The notes beneath the pieces are model-generated. The model saw only the letters and a list, made by a program, of their open reading frames with translations, did no database searches and was not told where the DNA came from. Below, piece by piece: positions 35,599-50,422 of a stretch of 64,000 bases of DNA (the stretch's first letter is position 1; the number at the start of each line of letters is the position of its first letter). Source of the DNA: Niallia alba (GTDB taxonomy: Bacteria > Bacillota > Bacilli > Bacillales > Cytobacillaceae); contig NZ_JABBPK010000001.1 in assembly GCF_012933555.1 (NCBI RefSeq), positions 4,690,001 to 4,754,000 of the forward strand, in the 5' to 3' direction. Position numbers and translations under genes: made by a program.

Positions 35599-36324
35599 GA
35601 TATACGCTCCTCCTTCGTCTTTAGCTTGTCATTTTTTTCATTTTTCATTTCATTTTCCTTATAGAGACAAAGAGCTGGCTTTCACACTATATGTAACGAT
35701 ATCCTCATACTTAAGTTTCATTAAATGACGTAGAACAAAAAACATTTGTCTAGAACGTCTTCTATTCATACAGCTTATAGCGCTTTTCTCTAAACACGCC
35801 ACCAAATATTTACATCGCTTAAATATGTCTTTCTTATCGCTCTATATTAAATCAACCATTTTTCCCTTTTTGCAAAGTGAATTATGTATGTTTTTAGGTT
35901 AAAATTTGTATGTTTTTTTCTCTATCTATTTAAACCACTCTAATTTTTTATTTTATCATACGGATGCAGAAATAAGTAACTTTTTGTCAAAAAAATGCGT
36001 TTTTTTTCACAAAATAGACTGTCCAAACACCCTTTAGGAGAAAAAGGATTTTTCAGTCTGTTTCTGTTTTCCTTGCAAAAGAAAAAGGACATTGATCCCA
36101 AAGTCCTTTGAAGCTATTATGTACCCTTTATTAGCATTCCTAATGAAGCCTTTTTTATACAAACTCTTTTTCTCTATCGATGGAGTCGCCTCCATCGATA
36201 GACTGTTGTAACTCCATGTTTCTGAACTTTCCTTTCTATTAAAAAAATCTTCAGGACAATTTTGGATAAATCACTATCCCATCGTGTTTCTCTCTAATGA
36301 TGACAAAGCTTGCCCCGTTCTTTC
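35599..36324. other. Gap between spoIIID and mbl, hairpins only
   Basis: At 36087-36114 AAAGGAC / GTCCTTT pair and, on the minus strand, precede TTTTTCTTTT, a likely spoIIID terminator. At 36174-36203 TCTATCGATGGAG / CTCCATCGATAGA form a perfect 13-bp stem with a 4-base loop and no T-run. The mbl promoter presumably lies between 35640 and 35950 but no convincing boxes were picked out. Confidence 0.65.
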
Positions 36325-36597
36325 TTACTGTACAATTTCCCCTTCAAGCTCTTCCTTTTTATACTTCATTTTTGTTGCTTCCCCACCGCGTAGATGTCTA
36401 ATAGATTTATGATAATCAAGGATCTCCTTCACTTCATTTGCTAAATCTGGGTTAATTTCAGGAAGTCTTTCTGTTAAATCTTTATGGACTGTACTTTTGG
36501 ATACGCCAAACTCTTTCGCTATTACGCGAACCGTTTTTCTCGTCTCCACGATATACTTTCCAATCTTGATAGTTCTCTCTTTGATGTAATCGTGCAC
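36325..36597 (-). CDS. spoIIID: Sporulation transcription factor SpoIIID
   Basis: 90 residues from the GTG at 36597, where the product begins MHDYIKERTIKIGKYIVET, the known N-terminus; GGGAGGG lies upstream. Helix-turn-helix segment RVIAKEFGVSKSTVHKDLTER, then NPDLANEVKEILDYHKSIRHLRGGEATK, the basic C-terminal helix. It is the mother-cell regulator that acts after SigmaE and before SigmaK. An ORF extends 25 codons further upstream, but nothing there is conserved. Nearly identical to the B. subtilis protein, as expected for this family. Confidence 0.97.
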   Translation of the reverse strand: MHDYIKERTIKIGKYIVETRKTVRVIAKEFGVSKSTVHKDLTERLPEINPDLANEVKEILDYHKSIRHLRGGEATKMKYKKEELEGEIVQ

Positions 36598-37491
36598 ACC
36601 ACTCGCCCTCCCTAAATTGGATGTGAGAAGTGTGAAATGAGACTCGCTCTTCGCTTCATCGAAATTCTTCATCCCGCACGTTTCCTTTCCTGCAAAATAC
36701 TTTTCTTCATGCGGCAGAAAGTCAAAGGCTTTCTGTTCTTATAATGATTAAACATGTCCTCAACTACATATCCATTTTCTTTTAAACGACCCCTCACTCC
36801 AAACTTCCTCTTTGTAAGGTTTGTAACATTTTATTAGCTTGGGTAAGACTTTATGCAGAAAAATATGAATAGGGACAAGGTTTGTCTAAATTTTTTTATT
36901 ATTCCTTTGATTTTCAACGAGTTTTATAGCTATTTTTTCTATTATGTAAGCTAATTGGAATGAAGTTAACGAAGTTGTAGGAAAAATCTCTTGGTGGAAA
37001 GTAAGCTTTTAAGGAGAAATTTCACAGTGAAAATCCTCAGGGATGGAAGTTTTCTTAATAAAGATTATTCAATAAAGTTGGAACATTGATTTTTGTTGGA
37101 GTCGTAGGCATATATCGGAAATTAATGATTAATAGAGGGTAAATTATTTCCCGAGAAATTTGTCATTTTCTGTTTCTGAGGGTTTATTTTTTTATGAGCC
37201 ATTTACTAATAGATAAATTACACTATTACTTATAACCTATTTTCATTTATTTAGTTTTCATTACTACTAAAGGGAATGCGATTTTATTTCAAAATTTTCT
37301 TTTTCTAAAAATTGCTGCTCGTCTTCCTTCGACATTTCCCAGGCTTACAATGCCTTTTTTCGAGGAAAAAATAAAGGTTGCTATCAAGTAGCTATTACTT
37401 CGCATAAACTTTATTTCATGCTTTGTATTAGCTATTAATAGCAACCTTTTATTATCTGTAACAGCTAGGAATATACCCAGTCTGCTTTCTA
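36598..37491. other. Long gap between spoIIQ and spoIIID
   Basis: At 37373-37449 AAAGGTTGCTAT / ATAGCAACCTTT close a larger structure with inner TAGCTATTA/TAATAGCTA arms; on the minus strand it is followed by ATTTTTT, so it terminates spoIIQ. At about 37018-37070 there is a minus-strand relative of the CCATCAGTG element (TTTATTAAGAAAACTTCCATC). The spoIIID promoter should lie near 36680-36780. No gene was seen in the remaining AT-rich sequence. Confidence 0.6.
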
Positions 37492-38337
37492 TTAAGCGTT
37501 TGGATCAGTTGATGTAGAACCTTCTGCATCTTCATCCTGATTAGAGTTTGAACCATTTTCTAATGAGTTATCTGTTGGCATTTCTTCTTCAGAAGTGCTT
37601 GATTCTTCTACTTCTGATCCAGCCTCTGACGTAGCACCAGAAGTATCATCACTTTGTAGAGCACTTAATGGCTTGCCAAAATAATCAATTGGGTTCACAG
37701 CTACATTATCTTTTCTTACTTCAAAGTGAACATGAACACTTGCATCTTGATTCAACTTACTTTTACCAGCAGTAGCTAATGGCTGACCTTTTTTAACTTC
37801 ATCGCCTACTTCTACTTGAAAATCCTTCACAGATTGATAATATGTTTTAATTCCATTTTCATGGTCAATTTCAATCGTATTTCCTAATAGAGAATCTTCT
37901 GCTACTTTCGTAACAGTACCACTAAGGGCAGCTACCACTTCAAATTCACTATCGTCTTCGCGTTTTAAATCGATACCTGTATTTGGTTGATATTGATTAT
38001 TATAAAACACTAATGATTCGGCCTGTTTTTCTTTACTAGCCGTATTGTCGTAAAATTCCTTTTGTGTAATAAACGAATCTTCCTCTATTACTGGCCATGC
38101 AAAATTTTCAAATTCTTTTGCTACTGGTTCTGCAGGTTCATCTGTTTGTTTCGTTGGCATATCAGCGTTATCATATTTATACTTATCTGTTTCTGATGCG
38201 CTATTTTGATACCAAAGGACACCTGTTAGAATAATAGCTGCACTTGCGATATAAATGGCTGGAAATGCCCAACGCTTTTTGAAAAAGCTTTTTACTTTTG
38301 ACTTTGGAGAAGTACGTTTGTTTTCTTCCTCTCTCAT
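37492..38337 (-). CDS. spoIIQ: Stage II sporulation protein Q (SpoIIQ), M23-like
   Basis: 281 residues: cytoplasmic basic N-terminus, one membrane helix (FPAIYIASAAIILTGVLW, about 30-47), and a LytM/M23 domain near 120-220, then a Ser/Glu-rich tail. Made in the forespore under SigmaF, it bridges to SpoIIIAH across the septum during engulfment. The second zinc motif is present (HVHFEV), but the first is NTGIDL, with Asn where active M23 enzymes have His; SpoIIQ of B. subtilis is likewise inactive as a peptidase. The acidic C-terminal tail is longer than the minimal domain needs. Follows spoIID on the same strand. Confidence 0.94.
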   Translation of the reverse strand: MREEENKRTSPKSKVKSFFKKRWAFPAIYIASAAIILTGVLWYQNSASETDKYKYDNADMPTKQTDEPAEPVAKEFENFAWPVIEEDSFITQKEFYDNTASKEKQAESLVFYNNQYQPNTGIDLKREDDSEFEVVAALSGTVTKVAEDSLLGNTIEIDHENGIKTYYQSVKDFQVEVGDEVKKGQPLATAGKSKLNQDASVHVHFEVRKDNVAVNPIDYFGKPLSALQSDDTSGATSEAGSEVEESSTSEEEMPTDNSLENGSNSNQDEDAEGSTSTDPNA

Positions 38338-38415
38338 TTTATCATCACCTCAGCAATCATTCTGAACAGATAATGATAAATATATACCTACCTGCTAAAA
38401 AATTTTTTTAGACTT

Positions 38416-38444
38416 ATTTTTCGACAAAGTTCTTTTTTCTATAC
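38416..38444 (-). promoter_or_regulatory. Possible SigmaF-type promoter of spoIIQ
   Basis: On the minus strand GTATA (38444-38440), 15 bases, then TCGAAAAAT (38424-38416). The -35 and spacing fit SigmaF (GYWTA-N15-GGNNANANT); the -10 lacks the leading GG. Known SigmaF control of spoIIQ makes the site plausible, no more. Confidence 0.35.
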
Positions 38445-38475
38445 ATGGAAAAGGAAATTTTTTATTGATGGCTAA

Positions 38476-38504
38476 AAAGCAAGTCTCGGAATAGAGACTT
38501 GCTT
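38476..38504 (-). terminator. Terminator beyond the spoIID repeat block
   Basis: On the minus strand AGCAAGTCTC / GAGACTTGCT with a 6-base loop, followed by TTTTTAG. It is the first terminator-like signal after the spoIID stop codon, so a spoIID transcript should include the repeats at 38511-38786. Confidence 0.85.
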
Positions 38505-38510
38505 GGGTTT

Positions 38511-38786
38511 GGCTGATATATTTTTGTTTTGGCTGATTTCCGCGCTGCTTTGGCTGATATTTTCTTGTTTTGGCTGATTTCCGCGCTGCTTTGGCTGATA
38601 TTTTCTTATTTTGGCTGATTTCCGCGCTGCTTTGGCTGATATTTTCTTATTTTGGCTGATTTCCACGCTGCTTTGGCTGATATATTCTTATTTTGGCTGA
38701 TTTCTGCGCTGCTTTGGCTGATATATTCTTGGTTTGGCTGATTTCTGCGTTGCTTCGGCTGATATTTTCTTATTTTGGCTGATTTC
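38511..38786. repeat. 41-bp tandem repeat, seven copies (locus B)
   Basis: GGCTGATTT recurs at 38531, 38572, 38613, 38654, 38695, 38736 and 38777, an exact 41-bp period, each with a partner GGCTGATAT 21 bases after it. Unit: TTTGGCTGATTTCCGCG then CTGCTTTGGCTGATAT then TTTCTTAT. The block touches the spoIID stop codon. It is the same family and orientation as locus A at 20316-20725, where CCGCGCTGC is replaced by CCTCTTCTC. Confidence 0.93.
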
Positions 38787-38787
38787 C

Positions 38788-39801
38788 TTATTTCTGAGCT
38801 GTATATTTCGCTAGCATATCATCTGATGCTGTTACTTCTACGCCTTTGTAATAGTATTTTACGATTTCTTCATAGTTTTTTCCGTTGGCTGCCATTCCGT
38901 TTGCACCATATTGGCTCATTCCTACTCCATGGCCGTAACCCTTTGTGGCAATATAAATGGTATTTCCCTTACGTTCCATTGTAAAATCAGTTGATTTTAG
39001 ATTTAACTTCTCCCGAATATCTATTCCTGATATCTCTTTTCCGTTTATTTTTGCACTTGCAATTCGCTTTCCTTTTGTGTATTTAACATCTTCTAATACT
39101 TCACTGCCAGATGCTAGCGTAACACCTAAACTTTTTTCGAAATCCTTAACGGGCATTGTAACTTCTCCTTTAAACTTGGGTGAATTGACATCCCATGGAC
39201 TTTCAACACTTTGTAAATAGGAGATAGAATTAGCCCAAACATCATCTGAGTTTTCCGTATATCCGTTGCTTGTGGAGAAGAATGTGGCATCAATAGGTGT
39301 ACCCTCATACGTTAAAATTTGCCCCTTTGTAGCCGCTACAGCTTCTTCAATCTTCGTTATATTCTTTTGCCAGTCATAACCGGCATTCTCCCAAATTTTC
39401 TTTAGCTCGTCGCGATTGTTATATACTTGATAGTTAATGGTATCGCCTACTAAAGCGCCATCGGGTAAATCTGTTTTTTCTTGACTCGTCATTCTTTTTA
39501 CAATATATGTTCTTGCTGTTAAGGCTTGTGCTTTTAATGCTTCCAATTCAAATTTTGCTGGCATCTCTGAGGCAACAACCCCAACTACATAGTCTTCTAA
39601 GTCTAATTTCTCTACTTCCTGCTTATTTTCCCGATAGACTGCCACTTCAATAGCAGGCTCTGACACTTCGGCAGATTCCGTATTAATCTTTGCCTCTTCC
39701 TTTTTATCCTGAATAGAGGGCAGAACAAGGATTGTGGGAACAAGTAAAGTGATGGCAAACAGAATAGCTCCTAGTACGAAGAAAGGTTTGATTTTAATCA
39801 T
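38788..39801 (-). CDS. spoIID: Stage II sporulation protein D (SpoIID)
   Basis: 337 residues: N-terminal membrane anchor (FFVLGAILFAITLLVPTILVL), then the SpoIID domain. Lytic transglycosylase that, with SpoIIM and SpoIIP, drives engulfment in the mother cell. The catalytic Glu is Glu79 in VVASEMPAKFELEALKAQA, followed by ARTYIVKRM; the C-terminal GYGHGVGMSQYGANGMA is the family hallmark. B. subtilis SpoIID is 343 residues. Known to be SigmaE-dependent. The RBS lies in a possible hairpin, described at 39811-39867. The stop codon is followed at once by seven 41-bp repeats. Confidence 0.96.
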   Translation of the reverse strand: MIKIKPFFVLGAILFAITLLVPTILVLPSIQDKKEEAKINTESAEVSEPAIEVAVYRENKQEVEKLDLEDYVVGVVASEMPAKFELEALKAQALTARTYIVKRMTSQEKTDLPDGALVGDTINYQVYNNRDELKKIWENAGYDWQKNITKIEEAVAATKGQILTYEGTPIDATFFSTSNGYTENSDDVWANSISYLQSVESPWDVNSPKFKGEVTMPVKDFEKSLGVTLASGSEVLEDVKYTKGKRIASAKINGKEISGIDIREKLNLKSTDFTMERKGNTIYIATKGYGHGVGMSQYGANGMAANGKNYEEIVKYYYKGVEVTASDDMLAKYTAQK

Positions 39802-39810
39802 GAATTAAAG

Positions 39811-39867
39811 CCTCCATAAGATAGAAATAAGATCTTCAAAATTGTCTCTAAAACATTCTTATGGAGG
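39811..39867 (-). promoter_or_regulatory. Hairpin that could mask the spoIID ribosome binding site
   Basis: CCTCCATAAG (39811-39820) and CTTATGGAGG (39858-39867) are exact 10-bp complements separated by 37 bases. In the spoIID mRNA the 3' arm contains the only good Shine-Dalgarno (TTATGGAGG), nine bases before the ATG. Regulatory effect is inferred. Confidence 0.6.
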
Positions 39868-40096
39868 TGGACAAGCTTTTATTCCTTATTTTTCTGTTGA
39901 AATATACAGGTTTTAACAAAAAAAATGGTTCTAAATATCTCGTTTGTGCATACTATTTTAGCAATCCTGTTATTTAAACACCACATGTTATTTCCTCTAT
40001 TATATAACATCTAAACGTATTCATGTTTTCAACAGTAATGACATATTTTTTAAAAATAATTTTTCATTATATGTATAATTTTGCCCATAAAAAAAC

Positions 40097-40135
40097 AAAC
40101 TTTATTTATCTGTACATAATCGATAAATAAAGTTT
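40097..40135 (-). terminator. Terminator of murA
   Basis: AAACTTTATTTATC / GATAAATAAAGTTT, 14-bp perfect arms around an 11-base loop, followed on the minus strand by GTTTTTTTATG. Remaining sequence to 39868 shows no gene. Confidence 0.9.
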
Positions 40136-40145
40136 GCCCTTTGTA

Positions 40146-41453
40146 TTATGCATTTAAATCCGCAACATAACTTGCAGTTAATGTTAATTCGCTTTCTTCC
40201 GTAATTCTTTCGATATCAGCGCCTAAAGCAGCTAGTTTTTCATGGAAATTTACATAACCACGATCTAAGTGCTTTAACTCTGTAACACGCGTAATACCAT
40301 CTGCTACAAGTCCAGATAAAATCAAAGCAGCAGCAGCGCGTAAATCAGTAGCAGCTACTTCAGCACCTTGCAGATTGGTTGGTCCGTTCATTACAACAGA
40401 GCGGCCTTCAATTTTCACGTCGCCATTCATACGTCTAAATTCTTCTACATGCATAAAGCGGTTTTCAAAAACAGTTTCTGTAATCATACTTGTGCCTTTT
40501 GCACGAAGAAGTAATGCCATCATTTGAGATTGCATATCTGTTGGGAAACCTGGATGAGGCATTGTTTTAATGTCTACAGCTTTTAAATTTTCTGCACTAA
40601 TTACACGAATTCCATCTTCCTCTTCTTTAAAGACAACACCCATTTCTTCCATCTTGGCAATTAAGGAAGATAAATGTTCTGGAACAGCACCTTGTACTAG
40701 TACATTTCCATTCGTAATAGCGGCAGCAATTAAGAAAGTGCCAGCTTCAATTCTGTCTGGAATAATAACATGTTCTGTACCATGCAGAACATCAACACCT
40801 TCGATTCGAATTGTTCCTGTACCTGCACCTCTTACTTTTGCTCCCATTTTATTTAGGAAGTTAGCTAAGTCCACTATTTCTGGTTCTTTTGCTACGTTTT
40901 CGATAACAGTTGTACCTACTGCTAATGAAGCAGCCATCATAATATTTTCTGTAGCACCTACACTTGGGAAATCAAGATAGATTTTTGCTCCTTTTAAGCG
41001 TCCATCTACAGATGCTTCGATAAATCCATTACCAACCTGAACCTTTGCTCCCATTGCTTCGAAACCTTTTAGATGCTGATCAATTGGTCTTGAACCAATT
41101 GCACAGCCTCCAGGTAATGCTACTCTTGCATGACCATTTCTTGCTAACAAAGATCCCATTACTAAAACAGATGCTCGCATTTTTCTAACATATTCAAATG
41201 GTGCTTCCACACTTAATTCTTTCGATGCGTCAACAGTTACTTCTCCATTTTCAAAATGTACGTCTGCATTCAAATATCGTAATACTTCATTAATCGTATA
41301 TACATCTGAAAGAGTCGGAACTGATTTAATTATACTTTTACCATCACTTGCTAATAATGTAGCGGCGATCACAGGCAAAACGGCATTTTTTGCGCCTTCT
41401 ACTTTTACCGTACCATTTAACCTTTTTCCGCCGCGGACGATGATTTTATCCAA
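40146..41453 (-). CDS. murA: UDP-N-acetylglucosamine 1-carboxyvinyltransferase MurA
   Basis: 435 residues, EPSP-synthase fold. First committed step of peptidoglycan synthesis: transfers enolpyruvate from PEP to UDP-GlcNAc. Lys22 in [13 protein letters not shown] and the catalytic Cys117 in [13 protein letters not shown] are present; a Cys there predicts fosfomycin sensitivity at the target. Met start with [14 protein letters not shown] is typical of the MurAA type. It follows ywmB by 33 bp and ends in a strong terminator, so a ywzB-ywmB-murA transcript is possible. Confidence 0.97.
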   Translation of the reverse strand: MDKIIVRGGKRLNGTVKVEGAKNAVLPVIAATLLASDGKSIIKSVPTLSDVYTINEVLRYLNADVHFENGEVTVDASKELSVEAPFEYVRKMRASVLVMGSLLARNGHARVALPGGCAIGSRPIDQHLKGFEAMGAKVQVGNGFIEASVDGRLKGAKIYLDFPSVGATENIMMAASLAVGTTVIENVAKEPEIVDLANFLNKMGAKVRGAGTGTIRIEGVDVLHGTEHVIIPDRIEAGTFLIAAAITNGNVLVQGAVPEHLSSLIAKMEEMGVVFKEEEDGIRVISAENLKAVDIKTMPHPGFPTDMQSQMMALLLRAKGTSMITETVFENRFMHVEEFRRMNGDVKIEGRSVVMNGPTNLQGAEVAATDLRAAAALILSGLVADGITRVTELKHLDRGYVNFHEKLAALGADIERITEESELTLTASYVADLNA

Positions 41454-41486
41454 AGTCTATTCCCCTCCGCGTCCAATATCTCTATA

Positions 41487-42236
41487 TTAATATTCAATCG
41501 TTATGATGGGTGTGCCAACTACAAAGGTAGTTTTTCCTCCCATATCTTGTGTTCTCAATCCTATTTGTACGTTCATTTCCTTTTCACTATTATCAATTCG
41601 TTCTTCAAATAAGGGCGTATAAGCGGAGGTGGATATAAAATCATCCTCTTCCAACGCCTCTACTTTTTTTGCTTGAAATGCATTTAGCAAATGGTTAACT
41701 TTATAAGGCAAAGTCTCATTCATCTTATCACTGAATTCGCCTTTAATACAAGAGAAAATTGTTGGTTTCCCACGAAATATGTCAGAAATTTTTTTGTTAA
41801 TTTCCATATCTAACCTTTTCATTTCTGTATCCTCTAACTTCTTCCCTCTCACCTCATACATAATATATGTTTGAACGGCGTCAGTGGTTAAAGAAGTCGT
41901 TAAGATTATACTTTCTTCCATTTTGCTACTGGATTGTAACACCATCTTTGCTTGCCAGCTTTGGTGGTTTTTCGTTTCTACCCAGTCACTATTTGGGAAA
42001 ACTTTGCTTAATTTTGACTGATATGCTTTTGCATCTTTTATGCTTGTAACATTTTCCAGCCTTTCTCTTGCATGCAGAGACCATTCATTTATTGTTACGT
42101 TTTCTTGTTTTTGTAAAATTTCATTTATTGTTATTAAATCAGATTTCGTTCTCGCGATAGTGATGTTATTCCCAAATGTAAGACAAGCCAAACCAATCAA
42201 AAAGGTTATTATTATTAACGTTTTATTTATCTTCAT
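41487..42236 (-). CDS. ywmB: YwmB family protein (TATA-box-binding-like fold)
   Basis: 249 residues with an N-terminal signal peptide or anchor (KTLIIITFLIGLACLTFG). It sits directly upstream of murA, the position of ywmB in B. subtilis, and has the family features of a secreted ~250-residue protein with NEWSLHARERLENV and a C-terminal FVVGTPIITIEY. The fold is called TATA-box-binding-like from structure; no DNA role is implied. Function unknown, likely at the cell surface. The call leans on context as well as sequence. Confidence 0.85.
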   Translation of the reverse strand: MKINKTLIIITFLIGLACLTFGNNITIARTKSDLITINEILQKQENVTINEWSLHARERLENVTSIKDAKAYQSKLSKVFPNSDWVETKNHQSWQAKMVLQSSSKMEESIILTTSLTTDAVQTYIMYEVRGKKLEDTEMKRLDMEINKKISDIFRGKPTIFSCIKGEFSDKMNETLPYKVNHLLNAFQAKKVEALEEDDFISTSAYTPLFEERIDNSEKEMNVQIGLRTQDMGGKTTFVVGTPIITIEY

Positions 42237-42438
42237 TGTTATTCCTCCCCCATACTACCATTGTTTCCAAGGAGAAGAATTGCATACTAATGATTAATCG
42301 TCACTTTTTGACATGAATAAAACGTTGATCAAGGAACAAACTATTTAAGCACACAAATTGAATTTTACTGAAAAAAAGTAGCAATGAAAACATGTATGAA
42401 GACCTATCTTTGTAATTAATTATTTCTTGTTTTGGTAA

Positions 42439-42675
42439 TTACTTAAATATTAATGGTAATTGTTGTGACCAAATTAAGTAGTCGAGTAAAAAATTACTGA
42501 CAATTGATCCCATTATTACTGCTAGCAATACATACAGTACTCTTGCTTGAAAAACTCGGTTCTTTCGAAGGAATTTCTCAAAATTTAGGGACTGTAATGC
42601 CCACCACGAAAGAGCAATAAAAACGATATGTATTAAAATACTCAGTAATGCTTGTTGTCCAAAAGCTTCTACCAT
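42439..42675 (-). CDS. ywzB: DUF1146 family membrane protein (YwzB)
   Basis: 78 residues, two predicted membrane helices (LLSILIHIVFIALSWWAL and VLYVLLAVIMGSIVSNFLLDYL) joined by a basic loop (NFEKFLRKNRVFQAR). Matches the DUF1146/YwzB family, always found between the ATP synthase operon and murA in Bacillus. Function unknown. The ATG at 42675 has GGAGG upstream. It is separated by 200 bp from ywmB. Confidence 0.88.
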   Translation of the reverse strand: MVEAFGQQALLSILIHIVFIALSWWALQSLNFEKFLRKNRVFQARVLYVLLAVIMGSIVSNFLLDYLIWSQQLPLIFK

Positions 42676-43057
42676 TTTTTCCTCCTATCTAGCCTTCTGT
42701 TTCAACTCTTATTTGACGTATTGACCTATCAAAAAGTTTCACTTTAATTTATTATTTTTTCATTCTATAAAATGAATATTAATAACCCCTATCAAAAAAT
42801 GATAAGAGGAATTTTAAAAGCAAGAACAATTCCGGATATTATCTACACTTCGCATACCTCGCCTATGCTTAAGTCTCCTTTGGTTCCAAAGACTAACCCC
42901 CGCGGCGTTAATCTCTCACTGCTGGTTATAGGACCAATGCGGGGGAGGTTTAACACAACCAATCTAACCGCCTTGACTTTCTGCAGATTGAGCAAGTGGT
43001 TACTGCATGTTAAGAGTGAAGTTATCCTTCATACTTTTTTTAAAAAATTTCATCACA

Positions 43058-43083
<26 letters not shown>
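42676..43083. other. Gap between atpC and ywzB with a GC-rich repeat-like block
   Basis: At about 42856-43030 there is a GC-rich segment with inverted CCCCCGC / GCGGGGG arms (near 42897 and 42940) and an end GTTACTGCATGTTAAGAGTG that resembles the end of the element at 53697 (CTTACTGTCCGTTAAGAGTG). It is probably a diverged member of that family. The atpC terminator lies at 43058-43088. No gene. Confidence 0.5.
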
Positions 43084-43506
<423 letters not shown>

Positions 43507-43511
43507 TTAGT

Positions 43512-44927
<1,416 letters not shown>

Positions 44928-45000
44928 TTATTTCCCTCCTAAACTTTCTTAAAGCAGGCTCTGCTAAAACTTTAAAGTCTAGCAGAACTTATTTATCTCA

Positions 45001-45867
<867 letters not shown>

Positions 45868-45894
45868 TCACCACCAATCTTTAAGTTTGCCTTC

Positions 45895-47418
<1,524 letters not shown>

Positions 47419-47429
47419 CTAAAGAATTA

Positions 47430-47966
47430 CTATCCTAATAATTGTCGTTGTAGACGGTTTAGCTTCCCTTGAAGACTACCATCATATATTTGATTACCGA
47501 TTCTTACCTTAATTCCACCTAATAGGTTAGAATCAATGATATTTTCAATATTTAGCGATATTTTCCCAACTTTTGCAGCGAATGTAGCTGAAATAGCTCT
47601 TTTCTCATCGTCTGTTAACGGTTTGATTGAATATACTTTTGCATCTGCAATCCCTTTTGCTTCATTAACTAGTGCTATAAATTGATCACATATACTAGTA
47701 ATCATCTCTTCCCGATGGCGATCAATCAATAGCATTAAAAGGTTTTGAATATACTCGCTTGCAGAAGCAAATGCTACTTTCACCATTTCTTTTTTCTTTT
47801 CTAATGAAATATTAGGAGATTGGAGAAATGTATGAATTTCAGGTGAAGAGGTTACTAGTGTTCTCACTACTCGCACTTCTTCATCCAACTGATCGATCTG
47901 TCCGTTTTCTTTGGCGATTTGGAAAAGGGCTAAAGCATAACGCTTTGCAACACCTGTATCCATCAT
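47430..47966 (-). CDS. atpH: F1F0 ATP synthase subunit delta
   Basis: 178 residues. Peripheral stalk protein joining the b subunits to the top of F1. N-terminal [22 protein letters not shown] and C-terminal [29 protein letters not shown] are diagnostic. The ATG overlaps the atpF stop codon (ATGA), so the two are translationally coupled; the next ATG, one codon on, is an equal candidate. Confidence 0.96.
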   Translation of the reverse strand: MMDTGVAKRYALALFQIAKENGQIDQLDEEVRVVRTLVTSSPEIHTFLQSPNISLEKKKEMVKVAFASASEYIQNLLMLLIDRHREEMITSICDQFIALVNEAKGIADAKVYSIKPLTDDEKRAISATFAAKVGKISLNIENIIDSNLLGGIKVRIGNQIYDGSLQGKLNRLQRQLLG

Positions 47967-48481
47967 CGTTTCTCGCCTACCTCTTGAATGTAATCATGAA
48001 TTAACTTTTCTTGGTCTTGCTCGTTTAATTCTTTTTCGATCACTTTAGAAGCGATTAAAACAGAAAGAGAAGAAACCTGATCGCGAATCGTAGCAACAGC
48101 TTTTTCTTTTTGCTGTTCGATTTCTACTAGAGCAGAATTTTTAATACGTTCTGCATCTTTTCTAGCATCGTCAATGATCGTTTCTCGTTGAGCGTCAGCC
48201 TGCTGTTTCGCTCTATCAATTAACTCTTGTGCGTCATTACGCGCTTCTTTCAATAACGCTCTTTGTTCTTCTAATAGCTTTGCTGCTTCATGTCTACTTT
48301 TCTCGGCATTATCTATTTCATTTGCAACAAATTCCTCACGATCCTTCATCATTTTCATTAAAGGACCCCATGCGAATTTTTTAATTGCCCACAACAATAA
48401 TAAGAATGATACTAATTGAACGATTACATCACCGCCCGCGAAATTCATTGCGGCACCTAATACTAATCCATTTGTGAACAC
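47963..48481 (-). CDS. atpF: F1F0 ATP synthase subunit b
   Basis: 172 residues from a GTG with AAAGGAGTG upstream. One N-terminal membrane helix ([20 protein letters not shown]) and a long charged helix ([34 protein letters not shown]) that forms the peripheral-stalk dimer. The four-base overlap with atpH is typical. It is separated from atpE by 233 bp, unusually long for this operon. Confidence 0.96.
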   Translation of the reverse strand: MFTNGLVLGAAMNFAGGDVIVQLVSFLLLLWAIKKFAWGPLMKMMKDREEFVANEIDNAEKSRHEAAKLLEEQRALLKEARNDAQELIDRAKQQADAQRETIIDDARKDAERIKNSALVEIEQQKEKAVATIRDQVSSLSVLIASKVIEKELNEQDQEKLIHDYIQEVGEKR

Positions 48482-48650
48482 GCTTGATTCACTCCTTTCA
48501 GGTAATGTTTTTATAACATACAGGAAACCTTTATTCGCTTATGGAAAAAAGGTGAATATGCTTATTTATAAAATAATAGGAACAATTTTTAGCTATTAAC
48601 ATACTCATTTGAGCGTACTTTTTTGTGAATTGTTGGTTTTAAATAAAGGA

Positions 48651-48684
48651 ATGGCGAAGGTTCTTATCGAATGATCTTCGCCAT
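48651..48684 (-). other. Hairpin between atpE and atpF
   Basis: ATGGCGAAG (48651-48659) / CTTCGCCAT (48676-48684) are exact 9-bp complements with a 16-base loop, 31 bases after atpE. On the minus strand the stem is followed by TCCTTTATTTAAA, so it could be a partial terminator or an mRNA-stabilising end that lets the c subunit be made in excess. Inference from position. Confidence 0.6.
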
Positions 48685-48714
48685 AACTAAGGAATAATTA
48701 TTATTCTTATTCTA

Positions 48715-50099
<1,385 letters not shown>

Positions 50100-50333
50100 T
50101 TCTCTATCCTCCTTTATTTTCAGGGCAACACTCTAAACCCGCGAAAAATAAAGCGAAGCAGAGAAAAAGCACATTCCTTTTGTATCATTTTCGGGCATTT
50201 TGCGTTCCTATTTACCCTCCAGTTTTGAAGATAAATATAACATTTTTTTCGTCCGCCCCTTAACACTATTAACACTATACCTGTGTTAAAATCTTGATAC
50301 TCCGCGGGTGAAAACCTATTCATACCCCTTGTA
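50100..50333. other. Leader between atp promoter and atpI
   Basis: About 230 bases of untranslated leader, including a GTGTT/AACAC-rich stretch near 50262-50290 (TTAACACTATTAACACTATACCTGTGTTAA). No gene and no known riboswitch motif seen. Confidence 0.4.
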
Positions 50334-50362
50334 AGCATACAATAGGGTATTGTCAATGTCAA
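50334..50362 (-). promoter_or_regulatory. Strong sigma-A promoter of the atp operon
   Basis: On the minus strand TTGACA (50362-50357), 17 bases, TATGCT (50339-50334). The -35 hexamer is a perfect consensus and is duplicated in tandem (TTGACATTGACA). Confidence 0.85.
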
Positions 50363-50422
50363 TGCATTTAAATACAAAAAAAAAATTCATTGCTCACCAT
50401 TTAACAATCTCTTTCTTATAGC

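Noticed and set aside
36174-36203. Perfect 13-bp hairpin as terminator of spoIIID
   Set aside because: No T-run follows it on either strand; the stem at 36087-36114 fits better.
36598-36672. 25-codon N-terminal extension of SpoIIID
   Set aside because: The ribosome binding site and known SpoIIID N-terminus fit the GTG at 36597.
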